From Trichormus_B sp936914905 (GTDB lineage: Bacteria; Cyanobacteriota; Cyanobacteriia; Cyanobacteriales; Nostocaceae), in assembly GCF_039871975.1 (NCBI RefSeq), contig NZ_JBDPLL010000001.1: a DNA stretch of 64,000 nt; one strand, given 5' to 3'. Shown piece by piece: positions 27,266-36,206 of this stretch. The translations under genes were made by a program, and so were the position numbers. Under the pieces are notes generated by a model, which did no database searches, was not told where the DNA came from, and saw only the letters and a list, made by a program, of their open reading frames with translations. Within the stretch, counting starts at the first letter, position 1. The number at the start of each line of letters is the position of its first letter.

Positions 27266-28153
27266 TTGAAACCTATGAGTAAATCTTACGACAATTCGTA
27301 CCGTTCAAAGCCCATTTTCTCTACTCCAAACATCATCTTGCTTGGCATTAGCTGGTCTGTGTTAGCTCTGTTATACTTTTTGTTGTTTAGCGCCAAAATA
27401 CCAGGGTCAAATAACACAGAAATCCGTGGTAATTGGTACGTCTTAGGAACAAATATTTTTGAAGCTTTGGCTTACTTGGGTGCAGGTGTATTATGCTTAA
27501 GAAACTGGCGCAGCACTCAAATTGTCAGTAGTCGAAAGGTTTGGCTCTTGATCGGCTTGGGTATGATTGCTTATTGCGTTGGAGGCATATTTTTCGGCTA
27601 CACAGAAGTAGTGTTAAAGCAAGATCCAGAAGTGTCTCTAGGGGATGTGTTTTTTGTACTAACTTACTTATTTCTGGGTGCTGGTATGGCTTTAGCTTTG
27701 TTTTCACGGCGCATCAATCTAGAAAGATGGCAGTGGCTGATTGTAGCCTCAATTGGAGTGTTAGGAAGCTTTGTAGCCTGGTCGATTTCTCAGACAAATA
27801 AGGGACCGACAGAGGGACTTGCTTCTATTTATCAACGAATTGCTTTTGTTTTGAATTGGTTTTATATAGTTAGTGATGTACTGCTATTAATTATTGCGAC
27901 TATTATGTTGCTGGCTTTTTGGGGAGGAAAAGTTTCTCTCTCCTGGAGAATGATTGCAGCGGCGGCATTTTCGCTATACATTGCAGATATGTGGTTTAAA
28001 TATGCCACTAATTATCTTCCAGATTATCAAAGTGGAGACATACTAGAAGTGTTCTGGGTATTTAGTGGAGTGTTATTTGGTATGGGCGCTGCTTTGGAAT
28101 ATGAAGCATCATTAAGTCTTAAGCGACGTACAAGTGGACGCAAACGAACTTAG
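27266..28153 (+). CDS. Cyanobacterial multi-pass membrane protein
   Basis: A 295-aa protein with about eight hydrophobic helices: ILLGISWSVLALLYFLLF, FEALAYLGAGVLCL, VWLLIGLGMIAYCVGGIFFG, VFFVLTYLFLGAGMALALF, WLIVASIGVLGSFVAW, VSDVLLLIIATIMLLAFW, MIAAAAFSLYIADMW and EVFWVFSGVLFGMGAAL. A basic tail (LKRRTSGRKRT) follows. The DVFFVLTYLFLGAG pattern resembles the membrane sensory modules found ahead of signalling domains in cyanobacteria, but no output domain follows. It ends 9 nt before the next gene's GTG start, so the two are probably co-transcribed. Confidence 0.75.
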   Translation: MKPMSKSYDNSYRSKPIFSTPNIILLGISWSVLALLYFLLFSAKIPGSNNTEIRGNWYVLGTNIFEALAYLGAGVLCLRNWRSTQIVSSRKVWLLIGLGMIAYCVGGIFFGYTEVVLKQDPEVSLGDVFFVLTYLFLGAGMALALFSRRINLERWQWLIVASIGVLGSFVAWSISQTNKGPTEGLASIYQRIAFVLNWFYIVSDVLLLIIATIMLLAFWGGKVSLSWRMIAAAAFSLYIADMWFKYATNYLPDYQSGDILEVFWVFSGVLFGMGAALEYEASLSLKRRTSGRKRT

Positions 28154-28162
28154 CAAATTTTG

Positions 28163-29284
28163 GTGTCTACCGTGAGAAAATTAACAGATTCTGACAAACA
28201 ACAAATTCTCAAGTTATATAGAGAGACTGCGGAAACTACTTCGACTTTGGCAGAACGCTATGGAGTGAGTAACTCAACAATTAGCAGACTGCTCAAAAGT
28301 ACCTTACCTGAAGAAGATTACGAATACCTTGTTTCTTTAAAACGTGCTGCTAGAACCCCTGAAGGTAGAGCACAGGTAAGTTACGAGCAGTTACCTCTGT
28401 TGAGTCAACCACAGATAGAGAGAGCAGCTCTAAGCACCGATAGACCCTGCTTAGAGTTGCTTCATCTTGAACCAGAGAAGCCAGCGATAGAAGAAATTCC
28501 TAAGTATGAGACGATTCCACCACCCATTCCGGCTATTAGACGGGTGAAAACGCGCTCCTCAGCGACGGAAAAACCAGGGATAGAAAAACCAGGGACGGAA
28601 AAACTAGGGACGGAAAAACTAGGGACGGAAAAACTAGGGACGGAAAAACCAGGGACGGAAAAACTAGGGACGGAAAAACTAGGGACGGAAAAACTAGGGA
28701 CGGAAAAACCTAAACTACCAGTAGTTAAAGAAATAGAAATCGTCAGAGATAGACCGACTGAACTCCCCAGCATCCCTAGAACAATTCTAGAGGATGAAGA
28801 GCCGGAGGCAAGCGTTATTGGAGATTTATTCGACGATGATTTGCTGGATGAGTCTGATGATTTGGATGATTTAGATGACGATTTGTATGAAGATGATGAG
28901 GACTTTGAGGATGAAGACTTTGAGGACCAAAAACCCTTAGTGACAAAACGTAGACCAGGGGAAGTAGCTGTTCAAGTTTTACCTTTGTCTGTGGCACATT
29001 TGCCGAGAACTTGCTATTTGGTAATTGACCGTTCTGCGGAATTAATTACCAGACCACTCAAGGATTTTGGGGATTTGGGTCTGATTCCTACTATCGAAAC
29101 TCAACAGAAAACTCTGCCAGTTTTTGATAATCATCGAGTTGCTAAACGCTTCTCTACTAAGCGCGATCGCGTGATTAAGGTTCCTGACAGTAGAATGTTG
29201 CATAAGGCTAGTACCCATCTACAAGCAAAAGGCATCACCCGACTGTTGATTGATGGCCAGGTTTACTCCTTGTCTATAGTTTAG
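28163..29284 (+). CDS. HTH protein with EKLGT repeat and acidic region
   Basis: Starts at GTG 28163 (TTG 28160 also possible). Residues 1-55 form a helix-turn-helix of resolvase/transposase type: TDSDKQQILKLYRETAETTS then LAERYGVSNSTISRLLKS. A low-complexity part follows, with about ten copies of the pentapeptide EK[LP]GT (28568-28711), then a very acidic stretch (DDDLLDESDDLDDLDDDL). The C-terminal domain of about 110 residues (VAVQVLPLSVAHLPRTCYLV) includes a basic RFSTKRDRVIKVPDSRM. DNA binding by the N terminus is likely. Part of the cyanobacterial gene string 26474-29601. Confidence 0.75.
   Translation: MSTVRKLTDSDKQQILKLYRETAETTSTLAERYGVSNSTISRLLKSTLPEEDYEYLVSLKRAARTPEGRAQVSYEQLPLLSQPQIERAALSTDRPCLELLHLEPEKPAIEEIPKYETIPPPIPAIRRVKTRSSATEKPGIEKPGTEKLGTEKLGTEKLGTEKPGTEKLGTEKLGTEKLGTEKPKLPVVKEIEIVRDRPTELPSIPRTILEDEEPEASVIGDLFDDDLLDESDDLDDLDDDLYEDDEDFEDEDFEDQKPLVTKRRPGEVAVQVLPLSVAHLPRTCYLVIDRSAELITRPLKDFGDLGLIPTIETQQKTLPVFDNHRVAKRFSTKRDRVIKVPDSRMLHKASTHLQAKGITRLLIDGQVYSLSIV
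28568..28711 (+). repeat. 15-bp tandem repeat encoding EKxGT
   Basis: GGGACGGAAAAACTA (or ...CCA) is repeated about ten times in frame. The Leu/Pro variants follow a P-L-L-L-P-L-L-L-P order, so there is a 60-bp higher-order unit, which suggests duplication of four-unit blocks. Confidence 0.9.
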
Positions 29285-29289
29285 CAAAG

Positions 29290-29601
29290 ATGCAGCAACC
29301 AACTGGTTATGGTGTAGTATTCGTGACAGTTGCTTCTGAGCAGGAAGCTAAAGCGATCGCACAAGCAGTTGTCGAAGCTAAACTTGCGGCTGCGGTCAGT
29401 CTGTCACCTATCCACTCTATTTACAGATGGCAAGGAGAAATCTACAAGGAGAATGAATGGCAGTTGGTGATGAAAATAAACTTGGCGCTATTCTCAACTT
29501 TAGAAGCCAAAATCACAGAACTCCATTCTTATCAACTCCTAGAAATCATTGCTCTAACGATTTTACTCTCTAGTCCTACCTACCAACAATGGATCAGTTA
29601 A
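29290..29601 (+). CDS. cutA: Divalent-cation tolerance protein CutA
   Basis: A 103-aa CutA1-family protein: trimeric, ferredoxin-like fold, binds copper and other divalent metals; its true role is uncertain. Family landmarks are VFVTVASEQEAKAIAQAVVE, LAAAVSLSPIHSIYRWQGEI, the metal-site region ELHSYQLLEIIAL (family: HPYxxPEI) and the C-terminal YQQWIS. The usual Pro-Glu-Ile is changed to Leu-Glu-Ile. Starts 5 nt after the HTH gene and is likely in the same transcript. Confidence 0.88.
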   Translation: MQQPTGYGVVFVTVASEQEAKAIAQAVVEAKLAAAVSLSPIHSIYRWQGEIYKENEWQLVMKINLALFSTLEAKITELHSYQLLEIIALTILLSSPTYQQWIS

Positions 29602-29711
29602 CAAGTGCAAATAGAGTGAGTATTCTTTCTTAGAGGAGTCTAGCAGGTAGTAAAACACCCCGTTACGAACGACAGAAACACCCCTTTCGCTACACCCTGA
29701 TTTAGAGTGCC

Positions 29712-30646
29712 TTAACCAGACGATTTGCTCAGTGTATAATGTCTGATTTGCGGGCAATTTGCTCCAGCCATTCGGTAGGAATATTTCCCACACCGTAATG
29801 AATTCCCGCTAAACCACCAGTTACCGCGCAGTAGTATCCGTATCCCCCCTAAGTTGACAGATGTGAGTACAGCTTGGGCGTAGGATGAGCTATTTAATAA
29901 ACACCATAAAGATGCTTTCAGGGTGTCAATCACATAAGCGCCAGAGTTAATCTCTTCGATGGATATTCGGGCAATTTCATCACTGAAAACTCTATCAAAA
30001 TGGGGTTTCTCTAAAGCATATTCACTACTATAATAAAGGGATTGAATATTTTCTAATCCTTGCAAATAAGCGGCTTTAGGTTTCAGTGCTGCCAATAACT
30101 GCACGGTAATACTAATATAAATCCCACAAGCCATTTGGGAACGGAGATGGGTGTGAGTAATGCAAGAAACTTGATGTACTCGTTCTATCAATTCCTGGAA
30201 AGTCCAAGTCTGATAAAAATAAGCCATTGGGAAAATTCGTATCAAAGAACCATTACCATTACTATTTCCACCAGTACCTCCTGCCTTTAGAGGTGATACA
30301 CCTTGATGCTAATTAACAATAGCTTGTCTTGTAGTGCCACCAATATCGAAGACTTCACCGTGAGCGCCCCAGTAACCTTCTTTGTAACAACGCCAGAAGG
30401 ACTTGGCTATAGCATGGAGAGAAAATCCCTAAGAAGGACATTCTGCTAAACACAAAGTTAGTTAACTGTCATCTGACCAAATTCCGGGTCGTTGATCCCA
30501 CGTACCATAACCCAACATTAATGTGACTGGAATGTGACTGGAGATTTTAGGCGTTCAGCACGGCTTGTAAACTCCACTGTTACACCCAATGCATCTCCGA
30601 CACATATAGCCATTCAACCCGACAATACGTTTTCAGTCGTTACCAT
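29712..30646 (-). pseudogene. ADP-ribosylglycohydrolase (DraG-like), degraded
   Basis: The N terminus is readable from ATG 30646: GDALGVTVEFTSRAE with the family's GDALG motif, then stops and a frameshift. A long open part (30245-29712) contains HTHLRSQMACGIYISITVQL, SSEYALEKPHFDRVF and GAYVIDTLKASLWCL. At the GDTDT position the frame shifts near 29850, and the C terminus is GLAGIHYGVGNIPTEWLEQI. An 11-bp tandem duplication (AATGTGACTGG, 30530-30551) breaks the first third. Family members remove ADP-ribose from proteins or small molecules. Confidence 0.8.
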
Positions 30647-30874
30647 GATTCAATTTCCATGAAAATTACCAAAATGTAAATCTCTGAATCTGGAATACTA
30701 GGCTCTAGATGTGTAATTATGATTGTTGATTCAAAATAATTTAAAAATTTACTTCTCCCACTTAATCTTCAATAGATTGCATCAATAGGAACAATGACTG
30801 TAGTAGATTTGAAAATCATCTGGAACATTTTTAGCTGATATTCGAACTACAATTTATAAAACTTCTAGAATTGG

Positions 30875-31424
30875 GTGAAAATTATAAAACACTTTCTCAA
30901 GTCTTTAGTTACAATTTCTGCTTTATCTTCCTTAGTAATTGTTCCTGCATTTCTGTCTGTTGGTAGAGCTGCTGCTGAAACACAAAAAGGCACAGATGCT
31001 AGTTATATTGGTGCTGGTGTAGCTGCTGGTGTTACCAATGGTGGAAAAAGTGGTGATGCGGCTACCTTTGGTGGAAGTATTACAGGTCGTGTCAAATTGG
31101 GTAATACTCCTTTTTCTGCACAGGGTAATATCCTTTGGAGTGATGAAACCAGTGCGATCATTCATTCCTGAAGTTTCTGTAGATTTACCCATTGCTAATA
31201 AAATAAATGGCTTTATCACTGGTGGCTATTCTTTTGTAGAGTCAGATGGTAAACCAACTCCCATTGGTAACAGAGATGCTGTAGTTGTAAGTGCAGGGGT
31301 GGAATCTGAAGTTACTAAAAATTTCCTAGTCTACACTAACGCTAAAGTAGGACTCGGTGCTTACCAAAATAGTGATACTTCTGCTGTTAGCATCAATGGT
31401 GGTATCGGCTATCGTTTTCGCTAA
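30875..31424 (+). pseudogene. Outer-membrane beta-barrel-like protein, frameshifted
   Basis: GTG 30875 starts a signal peptide (MKIIKHFLKSLVTISALSSL, then VIVPAFLSVGRAAAE), followed by beta-rich Gly/Thr segments. The frame ends at 31171, but the +2 frame continues with PEVSVDLPIANKINGFITGG and ends NGGIGYRFR at 31424, the terminal aromatic strand of a small barrel. A 4-bp duplication ATTC-ATTC at 31160-31167 accounts for the shift; removing one copy gives SAIIPEV and a single ~180-aa protein. A porin-like or OmpA-like surface role is likely. It looks recently broken. Confidence 0.75.
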
Positions 31425-31769
31425 AAAATTAGCTGAGTTACTAACTTAGTCTGATAAAATATATATCCTCAGTAAGTTGGTGCAATTCAAGTTTATAGAT
31501 ACTGTTGACAACAAATATGTTCATAATCTTAGGTCAACAGGAGAAAGCAAAAATACGTTGTGTTTAATTACACCTATTTACTGTTGATGCTGGTTTTATT
31601 AAGTGCTACATCACTAATAAAGCCAGGATTTCACCGTGTTAAGATTAAATTATTCTTCATAATTACGACCAGATTTTCGGTATTCTACCAGCTGAATAAG
31701 GTATTTTTCAATTCCTAAATTTGGCTTTAACTCGTGCATTATTGACAAACATACTTACATACTACTGTA

Positions 31770-33683
31770 ATGGTTAACACTGCTCCTACCTCTCTGACCA
31801 ACCGCAAGCCTTCCAAAGTTGAACGTATCAAAGAAAATAGTGATTTTTTGCGTGAACCTGTAGCAAGAGAAATTCTTCAGGATACAACCCACTTTAGTGA
31901 AGATGCGGTACAGATTCTGAAGTTTCATGGGTCTTATCAACAGGATAACCGTGATAATCGTGCTAAGGGACAGGAGAAAGATTACCAAATGATGCTGCGG
32001 ACAAAAAATCCTGGTGGGTTAGTACCACCGCAGCTTTATTTGGCTTTGGATAAGTTAGCGGATGAATATGGTAATAATACGTTAAGAGCTACAACTCGTC
32101 AGGGTTTTCAGATTCACGGGATTTTGAAAAAGAATCTGAAAAGTACGATCGCTACAATTGTTGGAAACTTGGGTTCAACGTTGGGTGCTTGTGGTGACAT
32201 CAACCGCAACGTTATGGCTCCCGCTGTACCTTTTAAAAATCGCCCAGAATATCTATATGCTTGGGAATATGCCCAAAATATTGCTGATTTGCTCTCACCC
32301 CAAACTGGTGCTTATTATGAGATTTGGTTGGATGGGGAAAAAGCCATTAGTGCGGAAGAGCATCCAGATGTGAAAGCAGCTAGGGAAAAGAATGGTAATG
32401 CTACAATCATTCATGATTCCGTAGAACCAATTTATGGTAGTCACTATATGCCCCGCAAATTTAAAATTTGCGTCACTGTTCCTGGTGATAATTCCGTCGA
32501 TTTGTATTCCCAAGATTTGACTTTGGTCGTAATGACCAATAAGAAAGGGGAACTCCAAGGTTTTAATGTTTTTGCGGGTGGTGGTTTAGGAAGAAACCAT
32601 AATAAAGAAGAAACCTTTGCGCGACTAGCTGACCCAATTTGCTATGTGGTCAAAGATGATATTTATGATATCGTTAAAGCGATTGTTGCGACTCAGAGAG
32701 ATTATGGTGATCGCACAGACCGAAGACACGCCAGATTAAAATATTTAATCAATGATTGGGGTATAGATAAATTCCGCGCTAAAGTCGAAGAATACTTTGG
32801 TAAGTCTGTCGAACCGTTTAAAGAATTACCCAAGTTCAAATATCAAGATTTCCTGGGCTGGAATGAACAGGGCGACGGTAAACTATTCATAGGAATTTCC
32901 ATTGATAATGGTCGGGTAAAAGATGAAGGTAAATTTCAACTGAAAACCGCTTTGCGGTCAATTGTTGAACAATTTAACTTACCCATCCGCCTCACACCTA
33001 ACCAAAACCTGATTTTTTACGATATTCTACCGGAAGATAAAGAAGCCATTCAAGAGATTCTCGACAAGTGTGGTATTATGGTTGACCCTACACAAATCGC
33101 AGCCTTAACCCGCTATGCTATGGCTTGTCCCGCTTTACCTACTTGCGGTTTAGCGATTACGGAATCAGAAAGGGCAATTCCTAGAATTTTAGAAAGAATC
33201 CGGGCTTTATTAGATAAACTTGGTTTACAAAAAGACCATTTTGTGGTAAGGATGACTGGTTGCCCTAACGGTTGCGCTCGTCCCTATATGGCAGAATTAG
33301 GGTTTGTGGGTAGTGCGCCGGAATCTTATCAAGTTTGGTTGGGTGGTTCACCAGATCAAACACGGTTGGCACAACCTATCATTGAAAAATTACACGATAA
33401 TGATATAGAAAGCTTTTTGGAGCCAATTTTTGTCTTGTTTAAGAAGTCGCGGAAGGGTAAAGAGAGTTTTGGTGATTTTTGCGATCGCACAGGTTTTGAT
33501 GCTATCCGCGAATTTTCAGCTAACTACATACCGGGAGAACCTACCAGTAGCGGTAAATCTCGTCATCGGGTGAGTTTGCGAGATGATGTTTATCTGCAAC
33601 TTAAGGAAACAGCAGAAAAGCAAGATCGGCCAATGACTGAGTTGGTAGATCAGGCTTTAGATAAGTATTTCCAAAGCCTATAG
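31770..33683 (+). CDS. sir: Ferredoxin-sulfite reductase
   Basis: Assimilatory sulfite reductase, 637 aa: six-electron reduction of sulfite to sulfide using ferredoxin, with siroheme and a 4Fe-4S cluster. N-terminal substrate residues lie in LRATTRQGFQIHGI and TLGACGDINRNVM. The cluster/siroheme cysteines are in CPALPTCGLAITESE and RMTGCPNGCARPYMAELGFV. After the reductase fold a ~38-residue tail (RVSLRDDVYLQLKETAE and PMTELVDQALDKYF) looks like a ribbon-helix-helix motif. The tail continues the reading frame without a break. Confidence 0.95.
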   Translation: MVNTAPTSLTNRKPSKVERIKENSDFLREPVAREILQDTTHFSEDAVQILKFHGSYQQDNRDNRAKGQEKDYQMMLRTKNPGGLVPPQLYLALDKLADEYGNNTLRATTRQGFQIHGILKKNLKSTIATIVGNLGSTLGACGDINRNVMAPAVPFKNRPEYLYAWEYAQNIADLLSPQTGAYYEIWLDGEKAISAEEHPDVKAAREKNGNATIIHDSVEPIYGSHYMPRKFKICVTVPGDNSVDLYSQDLTLVVMTNKKGELQGFNVFAGGGLGRNHNKEETFARLADPICYVVKDDIYDIVKAIVATQRDYGDRTDRRHARLKYLINDWGIDKFRAKVEEYFGKSVEPFKELPKFKYQDFLGWNEQGDGKLFIGISIDNGRVKDEGKFQLKTALRSIVEQFNLPIRLTPNQNLIFYDILPEDKEAIQEILDKCGIMVDPTQIAALTRYAMACPALPTCGLAITESERAIPRILERIRALLDKLGLQKDHFVVRMTGCPNGCARPYMAELGFVGSAPESYQVWLGGSPDQTRLAQPIIEKLHDNDIESFLEPIFVLFKKSRKGKESFGDFCDRTGFDAIREFSANYIPGEPTSSGKSRHRVSLRDDVYLQLKETAEKQDRPMTELVDQALDKYFQSL

Positions 33684-33694
33684 AAGGCTATTTT

Positions 33695-33741
33695 CACGCA
33701 AAGACGCAAAGGCGCAAAGTTGTTTTTATGGTTTTTGCGTG
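33695..33741 (+). terminator. Possible terminator/repeat after sir
   Basis: CACGCAAA and TTTGCGTG are inverted 8-mers around a run of GACGCAAAG/GCGCAAAG heptamer-like repeats and T-rich sequence, 12 nt after the sir stop. Confidence 0.4.
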
Positions 33742-33818
33742 AGATTAAATTAAAGTAAGTGGGTTTTATTTCCTCCAATAAATCTATATTATTGGCAATA
33801 GCACTAAGAGGAAAGGTA

Positions 33819-34129
33819 ATGGATACAGAAAAACACAATCAAGAACAAAGTATCATAGAGATAATCAAATCTGGTGAATTAAGGTGAATTAAATAGTATT
33901 TACTTCAACGAGTTTACTATTGGAGTATCTAAAAATGATATCTTAATCTTATTAAGACGCAATGGAAAAGCAGAAGCGGTACTCAATGCTTCTCACATTA
34001 CTGCCAAATCACTTGTAAGCTAATTTAGATGAACCTTTGAAAGAATTTGAAGAGAAAACAAATCAAAAGATCCTAACTTCAGATGAAATTGGAAAATTAA
34101 TGGAAGAGTTAGAATTTAGATGGAACTAA
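33819..34129 (+). pseudogene. Small DUF3467-like protein, frameshifted (gene 1 of a three-gene set)
   Basis: From ATG 33819 (MDTEKHNQEQSIIEIIKSGE) the frame breaks at a 10-bp tandem duplication GGTGAATTAA (33873-33892). With one copy removed it continues as LNSIYFNEFTIGVSKNDILI and LLRRNGKAEAVLNASHITAK. A second frameshift near 34018 leads to LDEPLKEFEEKTNQKILTSD and EIGKLMEELEFRWN, stop 34127-34129. The composition and pattern (N-F-x-V-G-V-S-x-x-D) resemble DUF3467-like proteins, which have no clear function. About 103 aa when repaired. Confidence 0.55.
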
Positions 34130-34790
34130 CCCCCAGAAATAAAACAAAAATATCAAGAGTACCTCAGTCCATCTTTGTTTTCAGAAGAACCAAAATTTTT
34201 TATAGAAAAAACATCTTTTGGGATTTCGTGTATTCAATTAAAACCATGTATTCGATGAAAATAAAGAAAATAAAATTTCACTAACAACCAACAAATCAAT
34301 AAACATAATTGAAGAATATAAACCTGATAATCTCAAAAAACAAACTAAGAGATTAATTCAAATAGATGAAATAGATAAATTATTGACCTTTGCATAAATA
34401 CTAGAATATGGTAGTAATATTATTACATTGAAAAATAATTATCTTTTAAACCGGATTAGCGAATTAAAAGATTTGTGCGATTCAGAAGAAGATTCTCATA
34501 TTTCTTTGGAATCCTTTAAAGGAATGTTTTTATTTATTGAAATCATTGGAAATATTTCTAAACCTAGTAGTTTAACAGTAAGTGAAAGTGGATTCTTTTA
34601 TTGAGAATGGGAAAGAGATAGAAACAACTCAATAACTGTGCGGTTTAAAAAAGATTACTTTTCAGAGTATGTTATTCTTAAGCCCAGTTAGCATATAGAT
34701 AAACGAATTGTTTTGAACGATTCTATGTATATCATGGATATGATTAAATTTCTTAATACTTTAAATGTGAAGATATATGAAGAAATATAA
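34120..34790 (+). pseudogene. Unidentified ~220-aa protein, degraded (gene 2 of a three-gene set)
   Basis: ATG at 34120 overlaps the end of gene 1. With frameshifts corrected, pieces read PEIKQKYQEYLSPSLFSEEP, NIIEEYKPDNLKKQTKRLIQ, SLESFKGMFLFIEIIGNISK, PSSLTVSESGFFY, FKKDYFSEYVILKPS and MYIMDMIKFLNTLNVKIYEE. Stops include TAA 34395, TGA near 34603 and TAG near 34690. No signal peptide or membrane segment; alpha/beta composition. I do not recognise the family. Confidence 0.5.
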
Positions 34791-35167
34791 AGATTACAGA
34801 AATCGAAATTGGTAATATTACCCGCTACTGTAAACCCCGAACTCTAGATAATGGAATGCCACAAAGTTCTGCCTTTGCAAGACGAGAGGGAAAAGCATTT
34901 TTGTCTGTTTATTTGCTGGATTTTTTTCAACAAGAAACTGAACTAGAGAATGTGATAGAACTCAAAAAATATATGAAAGAAAAAACAACTTTTAATTGTA
35001 AACCTAATGGTTCTTTTCCTGTTTTGAACATAGAACAATCTAAACAATATATTTTTGAAGAAATATCATCACAAATTTGCCATAGAGAAAAAGATCTGCC
35101 TCATTGTGGTATTTTCTATGATGCTAATGATCTTTTAATTGCCAAGTTACTGGCTCAATGCGTTTAG
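34787..35167 (+). pseudogene. Unidentified 126-aa protein with lost start codon (gene 3 of a three-gene set)
   Basis: The frame is open from 34787 to the stop at 35167: ITEIEIGNITRYCKPRTLDN, SAFARREGKAFLSVYLLDFF, KPNGSFPVLNIEQSKQYIFE, PHCGIFYDANDLLIAKLLAQ. It overlaps the stop of gene 2 in the sequence ATAA. An ancestral ATGA (start overlapping stop) with one G-to-A change would explain the loss of the start codon. The internal ATG at 34856 would drop the first 23 residues. No domain recognised; the fixed order with genes 1 and 2 suggests a functional unit. Confidence 0.5.
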
Positions 35168-35271
35168 AATAATAATTAAATCATTAAAGATATCTCCGAC
35201 TCAATAAGTTCAACTTAATCACAATCTAAAAAATCACAAAATGTCTTTGGTTAGTGATCGCCCTTCTCTTA

Positions 35272-35476
35272 GAGGGTGTTTAAAGAGTCATGCTGTAGCG
35301 TGCTTCCCGCAGGGTAGGTAGGGCAGCGAAGTCAAGCATCTCAGATTAATTGATCGAACCCTAGATCCTATAGCCTCCGGCATGCTTCGCGTTCATGTAG
35401 TGTCCCGAAGGGTACGTTCCGCTTTGCTCCATTCAGAATGAAAAATTATACCTTTTCTAACTTTTCAAACATCCTC
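35272..35476. mobile_element. 205-bp MITE-like element
   Basis: Terminal inverted repeats GAGGGTGTTTAAAGAGT (35272-35288) and, inverted, GAGGATGTTTGAAAAGT (35476-35460), 14 of 17 matching. The interior contains GC-rich repeat words typical of Nostocales (TAGCGTGCTTCCCGCAGGGT, GCATGCTTCGCG) and no ORF. No clear target duplication was found. It lies between the three-gene remnant and leuD. Confidence 0.6.
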
Positions 35477-35496
35477 GAAGAGAAGAATCTATTTAT

Positions 35497-36102
35497 TTAA
35501 GCTGCTAACTTACCCCAACCAATGTAAGGTAATTTCGCTGCTATTGCTTTTACCTGTTCTGCATTGGCTACCAACTGTCCGCAAGCGTCCCAAGTTCCAG
35601 AAACAAAAGCTGTTCTTGTTCCCTCACCCATTACGACTGGGGTGGTAAAATCTCCAATTTGTACTTGCAAATTTTCCACATCTATGGTAATATCCTCTTC
35701 AGGATTAGCTGTTACCAACTCTTGCAGCTGTTTGACTGTTTCGCTCGGTCCCGTTACGCATGGTATCCCCATTGCGACGCAGTTACCAAAGAAGATTTCC
35801 GCGAAACTTTCACCAATAACGGCTTTTATTCCCCATTTGGCTAAGGCTTGGGGCGCGTGTTCTCTTGATGAACCACAGCCAAAGTTCCGGTTAACTATTA
35901 AGACTTTTGCCCCTTGATATTGGGTTTGGTCAAATGGGTGTTCACCGTTTAAAGCTTTTCTATCGTCGATAAATACGCCTTCTCCTAAGCCATCAAAGGT
36001 GACTGCTTTTAAATAGCGGGCGGGTATAATTCTGTCTGTGTCGATGTCGTTACCAATGAGAGGAACGGCCTTACCAGAGATTTGTTTTACTTCACTTACC
36101 AT
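35497..36102 (-). CDS. leuD: 3-isopropylmalate dehydratase small subunit
   Basis: Small subunit of the leucine-pathway isomerase (2- to 3-isopropylmalate). The start MVSEVKQISGKAVPLIGNDI at 36102 is preferred; an upstream in-frame ATG at 36135 would add 11 residues that are not family-like. Core features are DIDTDRIIPARYLKAV, NFGCGSSREHAPQALAKWGI (GSSR substrate loop) and FFGNCVAMGIPCV. The 201 aa length is normal. It lies about 100 nt downstream of leuC with a hairpin repeat between. Confidence 0.95.
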   Translation of the reverse strand: MVSEVKQISGKAVPLIGNDIDTDRIIPARYLKAVTFDGLGEGVFIDDRKALNGEHPFDQTQYQGAKVLIVNRNFGCGSSREHAPQALAKWGIKAVIGESFAEIFFGNCVAMGIPCVTGPSETVKQLQELVTANPEEDITIDVENLQVQIGDFTTPVVMGEGTRTAFVSGTWDACGQLVANAEQVKAIAAKLPYIGWGKLAA

Positions 36103-36172
36103 AGTTTTAAGAAAAAATAAACCACGAAGGCGCAAACAACACGAAGGAAGAAGAGTTTAAGAAAGTATCTTC

Positions 36173-36192
36173 ACTCCCCTCCAGCCAGGAGG
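36173..36192. repeat. Hairpin repeat between leuC and leuD
   Basis: CCCCTCC and GGAGGGG are inverted 7-mers around a short loop in the leuC-leuD spacer. There is no T-tract; similar GGGGA/TCCCC hairpins are common dispersed repeats in this group. It could tune the ratio of the two subunits. Confidence 0.5.
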
Positions 36193-36206
36193 GGTTGGGG
36201 ATGGGG

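Noticed and set aside
28462..28773. Antisense ORF with repeated PSFSV units
   Set aside because: It is the reverse reading of the EKxGT repeat in a clear plus-strand gene.
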